Positions 1 through 11,277 of a stretch of 64,000 bases of DNA are shown here, in pieces (within the stretch, counting starts at the first letter, position 1; each line of letters begins with the position of its first letter). Where the stretch lies: positions 519,203,512 to 519,267,511 of the forward strand of contig NC_057795.1 of NCBI RefSeq assembly GCF_018294505.1, read 5' to 3'. The notes under the pieces are model-generated. The model was not told the origin of the DNA and made no database searches. It worked only from the letters and a program-made list of their open reading frames with translations. The stretch is from Triticum aestivum (lineage: Eukaryota; Streptophyta; Magnoliopsida; Poales; Poaceae). Made by a program: the position numbers and the translations under genes.

Positions 1-240
1 GGCTTGAACTTTGATTGGGTGTGCAGTCTCCTCCCTGGTCCAACCCGGTCTGTCCTTTTTTTTCTGCATGAAAACCTTTTGATCTATTTATCAAATATCA
101 TGATAGTACAAAGAATACAGGAAGCAATAGAAATTATATTTATATCCATAGACCACCTAGCTACGACAACAAACACTGAAACAAGCCGAAGGCGCGCCGT
201 CGTCATCGCTCCTCCCTCAATGGAGCCCCAACCCGACCTG
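1..240 (-). mobile_element. Possible 3' fragment of a non-coding retroelement
   Basis: GC-rich sequence around 185-240 passes into AT-rich sequence toward 60-120. Read on the minus strand, this resembles the tail of a non-coding dispersed element that I recall as common in Triticeae. The fragment at 26080-26516 looks like the head of the same kind of element in the other orientation. No TSD, poly(A) tail or coding domain is visible, so the call rests on recollection. It may simply be intronic sequence of the RBOH gene. Confidence 0.25.
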
Positions 241-274
241 TCTAGTGCTGCATATGCCGTACTAACATCTACTA

Positions 275-326
275 ACTCCATTCCTAGATGTAAAACTGCC
301 CCAGCGTCTTATATTTAGGAATGGAG
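275..326. mobile_element. Very short Stowaway-like MITE remnant
   Basis: Two inverted copies of the Stowaway terminal motif face each other: ctccattcctagatgtaa at 275-292 and its near-complement ttatatttaggaatggag ending at 326. Only about 16 bp lies between them. This looks like an internally deleted Stowaway (Tc1/mariner) MITE. Flanking TA dinucleotides are imperfect, so boundaries are approximate. Confidence 0.5.
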
Positions 327-864
327 GTAGTATGATACTAAAATAGTTTCGTTACATCATCGTAAAGTTTTTTCATTTTGAAAAATCATGAAGTATATGT
401 TTCACTGTATGTTTTGATTTTGTGGATATTATTAACATGTTTGTCTATATATCTGGTTAAATGTACGGAATTTTTCCCACAAAAAGATATATTAACTGAT
501 TTGAAATAAAGTTAAAACCTTATATAATTTGAGACTGAAGGACCACATGGTATAATCACATCCACACATATTTCAAATAAATAGTTTATGATGTGCATCG
601 ATAAGAGCCATAGGCCATAGCCACTTCCTCTGATCTCTTTGATCGTCAACCACCAGAGATTTTCTTTTGCTCGTATGGCAGGACGAATTTCCACGTACCA
701 ACTGGCATTCGTGACTGCCATGTCCCCCCCGTTGTGTATGAGATACTCCATTGTTTATATTTTCGGGAAGATGGACGACCATCAGTTGAGGTTAGAATAG
801 GAATAATTTTGTGGGGCAGAAATAACATTCTCACTTCCTGCTGCATCCTTGCATGAACAAAATT
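327..864. other. No recognisable feature; probable RBOH intron
   Basis: AT-rich sequence without a convincing coding frame, repeat or splice-bounded exon. If the RBOH exon at 1140 is preceded by a large intron, this belongs to it. The short open frames here lack domain similarity and are not called. Confidence 0.4.
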
Positions 865-866
865 TA

Positions 867-1020
867 CTCGCTCAGTTCACTATTATAAGATGTTTTGAAT
901 ATTTTAATATAGACTACATATATAGTAAAATGGGCAAACAAACATACCAAAATGCATTTACATACATTAGATTGAAAAAATAAGTTGGAACATTTTTTTT
1001 ATAATAATGAAAGGGGGGAG
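867..1020. mobile_element. Stowaway MITE (154 bp)
   Basis: The element starts ctcgctcagttcactattat and ends with the inverted form ataataatgaaaggggggag, the typical Stowaway terminal inverted repeat. It is flanked by a TA on each side (865-866 and 1021-1022), the target duplication of Tc1/mariner elements. The interior is AT-rich and non-coding. It lies about 120 bp upstream of an RBOH exon, so it is probably intronic. Confidence 0.8.
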
Positions 1021-1139
1021 TATCTACTGTCCACATGTTTTCCTCACGAGATTGATGTCTTGGTCATGTGAAGTTATCTTAATCAACCCGATTAGTTACG
1101 AGAAGCAACTGTGACTAGCAAAAAATGTTCGTGCTGCAG

Positions 1140-2023
1140 GTACCCGAAGGTGCTGATTGACGGGCCGTACGGCGCGCCGGCACAGGACTACAAGCAGTAC
1201 GACACCTTGCTACTGGTGGGACTCGGCATCGGAGCCACACCCATGATCTCGATCATCAAGGACATCATCAACAACATGAAGCGGCTTCCCGGGGACATCG
1301 AGTCAGGCAACCCTGGCGACGGGAGCACGCCATCATCGTTCCGGACTCGCCGCGCCTACTTCTACTGGATCACCCGGGAGCAAGAATCCCTGGAGTGGTT
1401 CCGTGGGATCATGGACGAGGTGGCCGAGACGGACGAGCAGGGCGTCATTGAGCTCCACGTCCACTGTACGAGCGTCCACGAGGAGGGCGACGCCCGGTCG
1501 GCGATGCTCACTATGGCCCAGTCCCTCAACCACGACGAGCACGGCATTGACATCATCTCCGGCAGTCGAGTCAAGACCAGCTTCGGCCGAGCAAACTGGA
1601 GGGAAGTCTACCGACACATAGCCCAGCGGAATCAACGAAAACGTGTCGGTCAGTATATACAAGCAAGGAAATTTTGTTACTTGATGATGGTTGTGACCAC
1701 TTAAAAAATTTGAGCAAAGTCAAGTCTAGATAGGAATTATCAATACATGCACGAGCTATCACAAATTGTCCACCATAACTTAGTTGATGAGCTCAGGTAT
1801 CTGCACATAAGAACAATAAAATCAATCAATCAGCATATATATATATATATATGTACATACATAGCATTACTTTGCAGATTTGACACTAACTCTGTGTTTC
1901 TTGGACATCATAGGAGTGTTCTACTGTGGCATGCCGGCGCTGACGAAAGAGCTGCGCGAGCTTGCGAAGCTTTCCTCGAGAGAAACAAGCACAACATTCG
2001 AGTTCCACAAGGAGAACTTTTAG
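1140..2023 (+). CDS. RBOH: RBOH (NADPH oxidase) C-terminal exons, partial gene
   Basis: Two exons, 1140-1648 and 1914-2023, encode the last 205 residues of a plant respiratory burst oxidase homolog, the plasma-membrane enzyme that passes electrons from NADPH through FAD and haem to make superoxide. The intron acceptor at 1138-1139 follows ctgcag, the donor is GT at 1649, and the acceptor AG is at 1912-1913. Visible motifs are the NADPH-binding [14 protein letters not shown] and [11 protein letters not shown], then [27 protein letters not shown] and the family's C-terminal FHKENF followed by TAG. No frameshift or stop occurs inside these exons. The N-terminal EF-hands, membrane helices and FAD domain are not upstream within the window. 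Whether a full gene continues to the left is unknown. The downstream fragment at 26669-27692 fits exactly in front of this one. Confidence 0.88.
1837..1852. repeat. (AT)n microsatellite in the last RBOH intron
   Basis: A run of about eight AT dinucleotides lies in the 265-bp intron between the two RBOH exons. It is a simple-sequence tract with no other role visible. Confidence 0.7.
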
Positions 2024-2251
2024 TTTTGCCAGCCATCCAGCCACAAGTTTCTCTTAGCGCGGAAACCGCGTTAATAGCAAAGACCGGATACTAGATTGTC
2101 ATAGTATACCATTTTCTCAAATACTACATGGAGTATGTGCACTTGTGCATCGTCATGTAACTATGGTGTTTATATTGGCTACTGTATTTATTGTGCATCA
2201 TGTAATAAATTGCTTATGTTGGAATACGAGTAATGGACCTACTTTGTAAAT
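2024..2251 (+). other. RBOH 3' flank with AATAAA signal
   Basis: AT-rich sequence follows the RBOH stop. An AATAAA at 2204-2209, about 180 bp past the stop codon, is a plausible plant near-upstream polyadenylation element. Copia-1 is inserted just after this region. Confidence 0.45.
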
Positions 2252-2256
2252 GTTGG

Positions 2257-3253
2257 TGTTGGAAATATGAGCAATTTACCAACTGATCTTATTAACAGAA
2301 ATGATAGATAAAGCATGACTAATGTAGCACAGATAAAAACAAGTCATGTGATCTGACAGAGAGAAGGTAAATAGAATCTGCATATATGTATCTAGGGCAA
2401 ACAATAGAACAATGAACTGTGGCAGGACCTCTAATAGGAAGGGCAAGAACATGTATGGGACAGCAGCAGTAACATGAGCATTGGACTTGGGATCGACATC
2501 CTCGCCAGCCATGTCGTTGAAGAGGTTGTCGACGTCGGGGAAAAAGTCGTTGTTGGGAAGTGGTCGTCGGTGTCCGTGATGAACCAGTCAGTAGTCGCGC
2601 AGAGCGCTTCCCAAAAACCTTATTGCCCTTTTCCCGTACATGACTCAAAGAGGTGCGGTTTCGGAGGCCTACTGTCCCAAATCACAGTGCACGCCGCAAG
2701 CCGGGCTGAGGAAGACAGTAGTAGCTCAGAGATTGGAACCGGTGGCGAGAGGAAGAAGAAGTTCTGGTGCGTCTCTCTGAGAGGAGCGACCTCCTTTTTA
2801 TAGGCGCAAGAGAAGGAGGCGAGAGGCCAGCGACGGGAGATGAAGCAAAAGCGGGAGAGGAAGCGAACAGACTTCAACCGAAGAGGCGCGCTGTTCGGAT
2901 TCAGTGTCCACTAGAGAAAATGTTTCAGCTCCCACATGACCTTTCGTATACCCGTCGTGCGTGGCAAAAATTTAGAGATCGACTCGGCTCATTCCCACAA
3001 CCCGCGACGCGGCATGATGAGGCGGGCGGGGGAGGAGGAGCGCGCGTGAATGTCCCTCTTGTTCTCATGTTCATCCATGTGGGGAATCACCCTCCCTTAT
3101 AAGGAGGTCCAACTCCCACGAAACTAGCAATGTGGGACTAAATTTCGGTTTCACCTCTTGCCTTGCACAAATGGGATGAGTGGGCCTCTAGGATTTATTA
3201 GGAATTTCTGAAATTGCTATTGGGCTGGCCCGGAAATAAAATAAATTCCAGCA
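2257..3253 (-). repeat. Copia-1 3' LTR (997 bp)
   Basis: This pairs with 25091-26001 and is 86 bp longer, mainly because of extra sequence around 2905-3010. On the minus strand a TATA box reads CCTATAAAAAGG (plus 2793-2804). The adjoining purine tract (minus ggtgggggatt, plus 3254-3264) primes plus-strand synthesis. The open frames in this LTR have no domain similarity and are not called as genes. Confidence 0.9.
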
Positions 3254-3809
3254 ATCCCCCACCAGATCCTAGAGGCACACAAAATTTTCCTTTGGTTCCA
3301 AAATACTGTTTTATATACTGGTATTGCAGTGGAGACTGTTAAGTTGAATTTTCACTTAGAACTCTATGCTACACTATAAGCAACTTGAACAGTGGATTGA
3401 GCCTTGAACTGCAAGTTTTCTGTGAATCTAGCTTCACACAAAGCCTTGACCGATACTTGGCTACTGTGGGTCTTCCCGCGGGTGGAGCTTATGTGTCATA
3501 CTCCAAGACCTTTCATGAGTTTACTAGAGGGCACCCTACTCTCATAAATTGCGACGTCTAACAACCAGACTCATATATGTGCGTTCTTCAAAAGATGTTC
3601 TGCAGGACAACATTTTTGCTTAAATGAGCCATTTAGAACACATTAAGATATACATCAACCTGCCATGCAGTTAGGAGAGTATTGCATCTTCATGGAGTGG
3701 TATTGTTAACAGTAAGGATACTCTCCTCTCAGTTGACCAACAACTTGTCTTCCACATCTAATTCATGGGATCTGACTAGGTTACCACTTAACAACTCATA
3801 TTATGGGTC
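3254..3809 (-). other. Copia-1 3' untranslated region and pol tail
   Basis: It holds the polypurine tract next to the LTR and a non-coding stretch. At 3796-3809 are the last pol codons, ending in TGA (plus TCA at 3796-3798). The preceding codons of the same frame are on the other side of Copia-2 at 21132 onward. Joining across the TCATA duplication continues the Copia C-terminal pattern ASREMGMRP. Confidence 0.75.
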
Positions 3810-3814
3810 TCATA

Positions 3815-4280
3815 TGTTGGGGAACATAGTAATTTCAAAAAAATTCCTACGCACACGCAAGATCATGGTGATGCATAGCAACGAGAGGGGAGAGTGTTGT
3901 CTACGTACCCTCGTAGACTGAAGCGGAAGCGTTGACGCAACGTAGAGGAAGTAGTCGTACGTCTTCCCGGTCCAACCGATCCAAGCACCGTTGCTCCGGC
4001 ACCTCCGAGTTCTTGACACACGTACAGCTCGATGACGCACCCCGAGCTCCGATCCAGCAAAGCTTCGGGGAGGAGTTCCGTCAGCACGACGACATGGTGA
4101 CGATCTTGATGTTCAACCCTCGCAGGGCTTCGCCTAAGCACCGCTACAATATGACCGAGGTGTAATATCATGGAGGGGGGCACCGCACACGGCTAAGGAA
4201 CGATCACGAAGATCAACTTGTGTGTCCATGGGGTGCCTCCCGCCCCCGTATATAAAGGAGCAAGGGGGGAGGCCGGCCGG
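3815..4280 (-). repeat. Copia-2 3' LTR, first part
   Basis: This is the outer end of the 3' LTR, nearly identical to 19392-19857. It stops at GCCGG (4276-4280), the target duplicated by Copia-3. The LTR resumes at 12997 with the duplicated GCCGG. With Copia-3 and one GCCGG ignored the LTR is about 1736 bp against 1740 bp for its partner. Confidence 0.92.
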
Positions 4281-5983
4281 TGTTGGAAATATGCCCTAGA
4301 GGCAATAATAAAAGTATTATTATTGTTCATGATAATTGTCTTTTATTCATGCTATAACTGTATTATCCGGAAATCGTAATACACGTGTGAATACTTAGAC
4401 CACACTATGTCCCTGGTAAGCCTCTAGTTGACCAGCTCGTTGTGATCAACAGATAGTCATGGTTTCCTGACTATGGACATTGGATGTCGTTGATAACGGG
4501 ATCACATCATTAGGAGAATGATGTGATGGACAAGACCCAATCCTAAGCATAGCATAAAAGATCGTGTAGTTCGTTTTGCTAGAGCTTTGCAAGTGTCAAG
4601 TATCTCTTCCTTCGACCATGAGATCGTGTAACTCCCGGATACCGTAAGAGTGCCTTGGGTGTATCAAACATCACAACGTAACTGGGTGACTATAAAGGTG
4701 CATTACAGGTATCTCCGAAAGTAGCTGTTGGGTTGACACGGATCGAGACTGGGATTTGTCACTCCGTATGACGGAGAGGTATCTCTGGGCCCACTCGGTA
4801 ATGCATCATCATAATGAGCTCAATGTGACCAAGGTGTTGGGCACGGGATCATGCATTACGGTACGAGTAAAGTGACTTGCCGGTAACGAGACTGAACAAG
4901 GTATTGGGATACCGACGATCGAGTCTCGGGCAAGTAACGTACCGATTGACAAAGGGAATTGCATACAGGGTTTGATCGAATCCTCGACATAGTGGTTCAT
5001 CCGATGACAACATCGAGGAGCATGTGGGAGCCATCATGGGTATCCAGATCCCGCTGATGGTTATTGACTGAGAGCGTCTCGGTCATGTCTGCATGTCTCC
5101 CGAACCCGTAGGGTCTACACACTTAAGGTTCGGTGACGCTAGGGTTATGAAGATATGTATATGCAGAAACCCGAATGTTGTTCGGAGTCCCGGATGAGAT
5201 CCCGGACGTCACGAGGAGTTCCGGAATGGTCCGGAGGTAAAGAATTATATATAGGAAGTGCTATTTCGGGCATCGGGACAAGTTTCGGGGTTATCGGTAT
5301 TGTACCGGGACCACCGGAAGGGTCCCGGGGGTCCACCGGTGGGGCCACCTGTCCCGGGGGGGCCACATGGGCTGTAGGGGGTGCGCCTTGGCCATCATGG
5401 GCCAAGGGCACCAGCCCCTATAGGCCCATGCGCCTAGGGTTTCCCCCTAGGAGGAGTCCTAGTGGTGGAAGGCACCCCTAGGTGCCTTGGGGGGGAGGGA
5501 AACCTCCCGTAGGCCGCCGCCCCCCTAGTAGGGCCGGCGCCCCCCTGGCACCCCTATATATAGTGGGGGAGAGGAGGGACTTCATAGACCAGCCCCTGGC
5601 GCCTCCACCTCCCCCCGTTACGTCTCTCCCTCGTAGTCTCGGCGAAGCCCTGCTGCTGTGACGCCCTGCATCCACCACCACGCCGTCGTGCTGCTGGATC
5701 TTCATCAACCTCTCCTTCCCCCTTGCTGGATCAAGAAGGAGGAGACGTCTCCCGTCCCGTACGTGTGTTGAACGCGGAGGTGCCGTCCGTTCGGCGCTGG
5801 TCATCGGTGATTTGGATCACGTCGAGTACGACTACATCATCACCTTGCAAGCTTCCGCACGCGATCTACAAGTGGTATGTAGATGCAAACTCTCTCCCTA
5901 GACTCGTTGCTTAGATGAACTCATAGATGGATCTTGGTGAAACCGTAGGAAAAAATTTTAATTTTCTGCAACGTTCCCCAACA
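4281..5983 (+). repeat. Copia-3 5' LTR (1703 bp)
   Basis: Direct repeat of 11278-12996. A GC-rich block around 5290-5560 is followed by ctatatatagtgggg near 5563-5577, a good TATA box for this element's own promoter. Apparent open frames in both directions (for example 5155-5481) fall in non-coding LTR sequence. Confidence 0.95.
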
Positions 5984-7249
5984 GTGGCATCATGAGCTAG
6001 GTCTATGCGTAGTTCTCTTTGCACGAGTAGAACACAACTTTGTTGTGGGCGTGGATTTTGTCATCTTAATTGCCTCTACTAGTCTTTTCTTGCTCAACGG
6101 TATTGTGGGATGAAGCGGCCCGGACCAACCTTACACGTACTCTTACGTGAGACCGGTTCCACCGACTGACATGCGCAAGTTGCATAAGGTGGCTGGCGGG
6201 TGTCTGTCTCTCCCACCTTAGTTGGAGCGGAATCGATGAACAGGGCCCTTATGAAGGGTAAATAGAAGTTGACAAAATCACGTTGTGGTGATTCGTAGGT
6301 AAGAAAACGTTCTTGCTAGAACCCAATTGCAGCCACGTAAAAGATGCAACAACAATTAGAGGACGTCTAACTTGTTTTTGCAGCGATTGATCATGTGATG
6401 TGATATGGCCAGAAGTTGTGATGAATGATGAATTGTGATGTATGAGATCATGTTCTTTGTAATAGGATTCACGACTTGCATGTCGATGAGTATGACAACC
6501 GGCAGGAGCCATAGGAGTTGTCATTATTTTTTGTATGACCTACGTGTCATTGAATAACGTCATGTAAACTACTTTACTTTATTGCTAAGCGTTAGTCATA
6601 GAAGTAGAAGTAGTCGTTGGCGTGACAACTTCATGAAGACACGATGATGGAGATCATGATGATGGAGATCATGGTGTCAAGCCGGTGACAAGATGATCAT
6701 GGAGCCCCGAAGATGAAGATCAATGGAGCTATATGATATTGGCCATATCATGTCACAACTATATAATTGCATGTGATGTTTATTATGTATTATGCATCTT
6801 GTTCACTTAGGACGACGGTAGTAAATAAGATGATCCCTTATAAAATTTCAAGAAGTGTTCTCCCCTAACTGTGCACCGTTGCTACAGTTCGTCGCTTCTA
6901 AGCACCACGTGATGATCGGGTGTGATGGATTCTTACGTTCACATACAACGGGTGTAAGACAGTTTTACACAGCGAAAACACTTAGGGTTAACTTGACGAG
7001 CCTAGCATGTGCAGACATGGCCTCGGAACACGAGACCGAAAGGTCAAACACGAGTCGTATGGAAGATACGATCAACATGAGAATGTTCACCGACGATGAC
7101 TAGTCCGTCTCACGTGATGATCGGACACGGGCTAGTCAACTCGGATCGTGTAAACACTTAGATGACTAGAGGGATGTCTAATCTAAGTGGGAGTTCATAA
7201 TTTGATTGGAACTTTATTATCATGAACTTAGTCTAAAACCTTTGCAAAT
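5984..7249 (+). other. Copia-3 primer binding site and leader
   Basis: Directly after the LTR, tggcatcatgagc at about 5985-5997 resembles the initiator-methionine tRNA primer site (canonical tggtatcagagc). The remaining roughly 1.2 kb is an untranslated leader before the gag ATG at 7250. Repeated gatgatggagatcatg motifs occur around 6640-6680. Confidence 0.75.
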
Positions 7250-10200
7250 ATGTCTTGTAGATCAATGGCCAACGCTAATGTCAACATGAACTTCAACGCG
7301 TTCCTAGAGAAAACCAAGCTGAAAGATGATGGCAGCAACTATACGGACTGGGTCCGAAACCTGAGGATCATCCTCATAGCTGCCAGGAAACAATATGTCC
7401 TAGAAGGACCGCTAGGTGACGCTCCCGTCCCAGAGAACCAAGACATTATGAATGCTTGGCAGTCTCGCGCTGATGATTACTCCCTCGTTCAGTGCGGCAT
7501 GCTTTACAGCTTAGAACCGGGGCTCCAAAAGCGTTTTGAGCATCACGGAGCATATGAGATGTTCGAAGAGCTGAAACTAGTTTTCCAAGCTCATGCCCGG
7601 GTCGAGAGATATGATGTCTCTGACAAGTTCTACAGTTGTAAGATGGAGGAAAATAGTTCTGTCAGTGAGCACATCCTGAAGATGTCTGGGTTGCACAACC
7701 GTATGACCCAGCTGAACATTAACCTCCCAGATGAGGCGGTCATTGACAGAATCCTCCAGTCGCTCCCACCAAGCTACAAGAGCTTTGTGATGAACTACAA
7801 CATGCAGGGGATGGAAAAGACCATTCCTGAAGTGTTCTCGATGCTGAAGTCAGCAGAGGCTGAAATCAAGAAAGAACATCAAGTGTTGATGGTCAATAAG
7901 ACCACTAAGTTCAAGAAGGGCAAGGGTAAGAAGAACTTCAAGAAGGACGGCAAAGATGTTGCCGCGCCTGGTAAGCCAGTTACCGGGAAGAAGTCAAAGA
8001 ATGGACCTAAGCCTGAGACTGAGTGCTTTTATTGCAAGGGGAAGGGTCACTGGAAGCGGAACTGCCCCAAATACTTAGCAGATAAGAAGGCCGGCAACAC
8101 CAAAGGTATATTTGATATACATGTGATTGATGTGTACCTTACCAGTACTCGTAGTAACTCCTGGGTATTTGATACCGGTGCCGTTGCTCATATTTGTAAC
8201 TCACAGCAGGAGCTGCGGAATAAACGGAGACTGGCGAAGGACGAGGTGACGATGCGCGTCGGGAATGGTTCCAGAGTCGATGTGATCGCCGTCGGCACGC
8301 TGCCTCTACATTTACCTACGGGATTAGTTTTGAACCTTAATAATTGTTATTTAGTGCCAAGTTTGAGCATGAACATTGTATCAGGATCTCGTTTAATACG
8401 AGATGGCTACTCATTTAAGTCTGAGAATAATGGTTGTTCGATTTATATGAGAGATATGTTTTATGGTCATGCTCCGATGGTCAATGGTTTATTCTTAATG
8501 AATCTCGAACGTAATATTACACATGTTCATAGTGCAGATGCCAAAAGATTTAAAGTTGATAACGATAGTCCCACATACTTGTGGCACTGCCGCCTTGGTC
8601 ACATTGGTGTCAAGCGCATGAAGAAGCTCCATGCCGATGGACTTTTAGAGTCTCTTGATTATGAATCGTTTGACACGTGCGAACCATGCCTTTTGGGCAA
8701 AATGACCAAGACTCCGTTCTCCGGAACAATGGAGCGAGCAACCAACTTGTTGGAAATCATACATACCGATGTGTGCGGTCCAATGAGCGTTGAGGCTCGC
8801 GGAGGATATCGTTATGTTCTCACTCTCACAGATGACTTGAGTAGATATGGGTATGTCTACTTAATGAAACACAAGTCTGAGACCTTTGAAAAGTTCAAGG
8901 AATTTCAGAATGAGGTAGAGAATCAACGTGACCGAAAGATAAAATTCTTATGATCAGATCGTGGAGGAGAATACTTAAGTCACGAATTTGGTACACACTT
9001 AAGGAAATGTGGAATCGTTTCACAGCTCACGCCGCCTGGAACACCTCAGCGAAACGGTGTGTCCGAACGTCGTAATCGCACCCTATTGGATATGGTGCGG
9101 TCTATGATGTCCCTTATCGATTTACCGCTATCACTTTGGGGATACGCTCTAGAGACAGCTACATTCACTTTAAATAGGGCACCGTCTAAATCCGTTGAGA
9201 CGACACCGTATGAATTATGGTTTGGAAAGAAACCTAAGCTGTCGTTTCTGAAAGTTTGGGGATGCGATGCTTATGTCAAGAAACTTCAACCTGAAAAGCT
9301 CGAACCCAAGTCGGAAAAATGCGTATTCATAGGATACCCTAAGGAAACTGTAGGGTATACCTTCTACTTAAGATCCGAAGGCAAGATCTTTGTTGCCAAG
9401 AACGGATGCTTTCTGGAAAAAGAGTTTCTCTCGAAAGAAGTAAGTGGGAGGAAAGTAGAACTCGATGAAGTACTACCTCTTGAGCGGGAAAGTGGCGTAG
9501 CGCAGGAAACCGTTCCTGTGATGCCCACACCAACTGAGGAGGAAAACAATGATAATGATCAAGGTACTTTGGATCAAGTTACTGCTGAACTTCGTAGGTC
9601 CACAAGGACACGTTCCGCACCAGAGTGGTACGGCAACCCTGTCCTGGAAATCATGTTGTTAGACAACAATGAACCTTCGAACTATGAAGAAGCAATGGCG
9701 GGCCCGGATTCCAACAAATGGCTTGAAGCCATGAAATCCGAGATAGAATCCATGTATGAAAACAAAGTATGGACTTTGACAGACTTGCCCGATGATCGGC
9801 GAGCGATAGAAAACAAATGGATCTTTAAGAAGAAGACGGACGCGGATGGTAATATTACCATCTATAAAGCTCGACTTGTCGCTAAGGGTTATCGACAGGT
9901 TCAAGGGATTGACTACGACGAGACATTCTCTCCCGTAGTGAAGCTAAAGTCCGTCTGAATCATGTTAGCAATTGCCGCATACTATGATTATGAGATATGG
10001 CAGATGGACGTCAAAACAGCATTCCTTAACGGGCATCTTAAGGAAGAACTGTATATGATGCAGCTGGAAGGTTTTGTCGATCCTCGGAACGCTAACAAAG
10101 TATGCAAGCTCCAGCGATCCATTTATGGACTGGTGCAAGCATCTCGGAGTTGGAACATTCGCTTTGATGAGATGATCAAAGCGTTTGGGTTTATGCAGAC

Positions 10201-11245
10201 TTATGGAGAAGCCTGCGTTTACAAGAAAGTGAGTGGGAGCTCTGTAGCATTTCTCATATTATATGTAGATGACATACTCCTGATGGGAAATAATATAGAA
10301 TTTCTGGACAGCATTAAGGCCTACTTGAATAAGTGTTTTTCAATGAAGGACCTTGGAGAAGCTGCTTATATATTAGGCATCAAGATCTGTAGAGATAGAT
10401 CAAGACGCCTCATAGGTCTTTCACAAAGCACATACCTTGATAAGATTTTGAAGAGATTCAGAATGGATCAGTCCAAGAAGGGGTTCTTGCCTATGTTACA
10501 AGGTGTGAGACTGAGCTCAGCTCAGTCACCGACCACGGCAAAAGATAAAGAAGAGATGAGTGTCATCCCCTATGCTTCAGCCATAGGATCTATTATGTAT
10601 GCCATGCTGTGTACCAGACCCGATGTAAACCTTGCCGTAAGTTTGGTAGCAAGATACCAAAGTAATCCCGGCAAGGAACACTGGACAGCGGTCAAGAATA
10701 TCCTGAAGTACCTGAAAAGGACGAAGGACATGTTTCTCGTTTATGGAGGAGACGAAGAGCTCGTCGTAAAGGGTTACGTCGACGCTAGCTTCGACTCAGA
10801 TCTGGATGACTCTAAGTCACAAACCGGATACGTGTATATGTTGAATGGTGGAGCAGTAAGCTGGTGCAGCTGCAAGCAGAGCGTCGTGGCGGGATCTACA
10901 TGTGAAGCGGAGTACATGGCAGCCTCGGAGGCAGCACATGAAGCGATTTGGGTGAAGGAGTTCATCACCGACCTAGGAGTCATACCCAATGTGTCGGGGT
11001 CGATCAAACTCTTCTGTGAAAACACTGGAGCTATTGCCCTCGCAAAGGAGCCCAGGTTTCACAAGAAGACCAGGCACATCAAGCGTCGTTTCAACTCCAT
11101 CCGTGAAAATGTTCAAGATGGAGACATAGAGATTTGCAAAGTGCACACGGATCTGAATGTCGCAGATCCGCTGACTAAACCTCTCTCGCGTGCAAAACAT
11201 GATCAACACCAGAACTCTATGGGTGTTCGATTCATCACAATGTAA
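7250..11245 (+). pseudogene. Copia-3 gag-pol with two in-frame TGA codons
   Basis: One uninterrupted frame of 1331 codons, apart from TGA at 8951-8953 and 9956-9958, encodes the whole Copia polyprotein. Order: gag (about residues 1-280) with zinc knuckle CFYCKGKGHWKRNC; aspartic protease with WVFDTGA; integrase with HCRLGH...CEPC zinc site, D in HTDVCGPM, D in SDRGGEY and E in NGVSERRN; reverse transcriptase with YVDDILLMG; RNase H with GYVDAS, CEAEY and CENTG; ends with TAA. Both stops look like CGA-to-TGA changes at CpG sites, typical deamination in methylated transposons. The first lies two codons before an integrase catalytic aspartate. Otherwise the frame and visible catalytic residues are intact, which fits the young LTRs. 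Confidence 0.93.
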
Positions 11246-11277
11246 CTAGATTGGTGACTCTAGTGCAAGTGGGAGAC

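Noticed and set aside
2474..2803. Open frames in the Copia-1 LTRs (also 2620-2877, 25149-25412, 25534-25839)
   Set aside because: The two LTR copies differ by indels that break the frames, and no domain is recognisable; non-coding LTR.
5155..5481. Glycine/proline-rich frames in the Copia-3 LTRs (also 12152-12479 and the reverse-strand frames 5478-5804, 12524-12817)
   Set aside because: They lie in GC-rich LTR sequence and change frame between the two LTR copies because of single-base indels, so they are not maintained coding regions.
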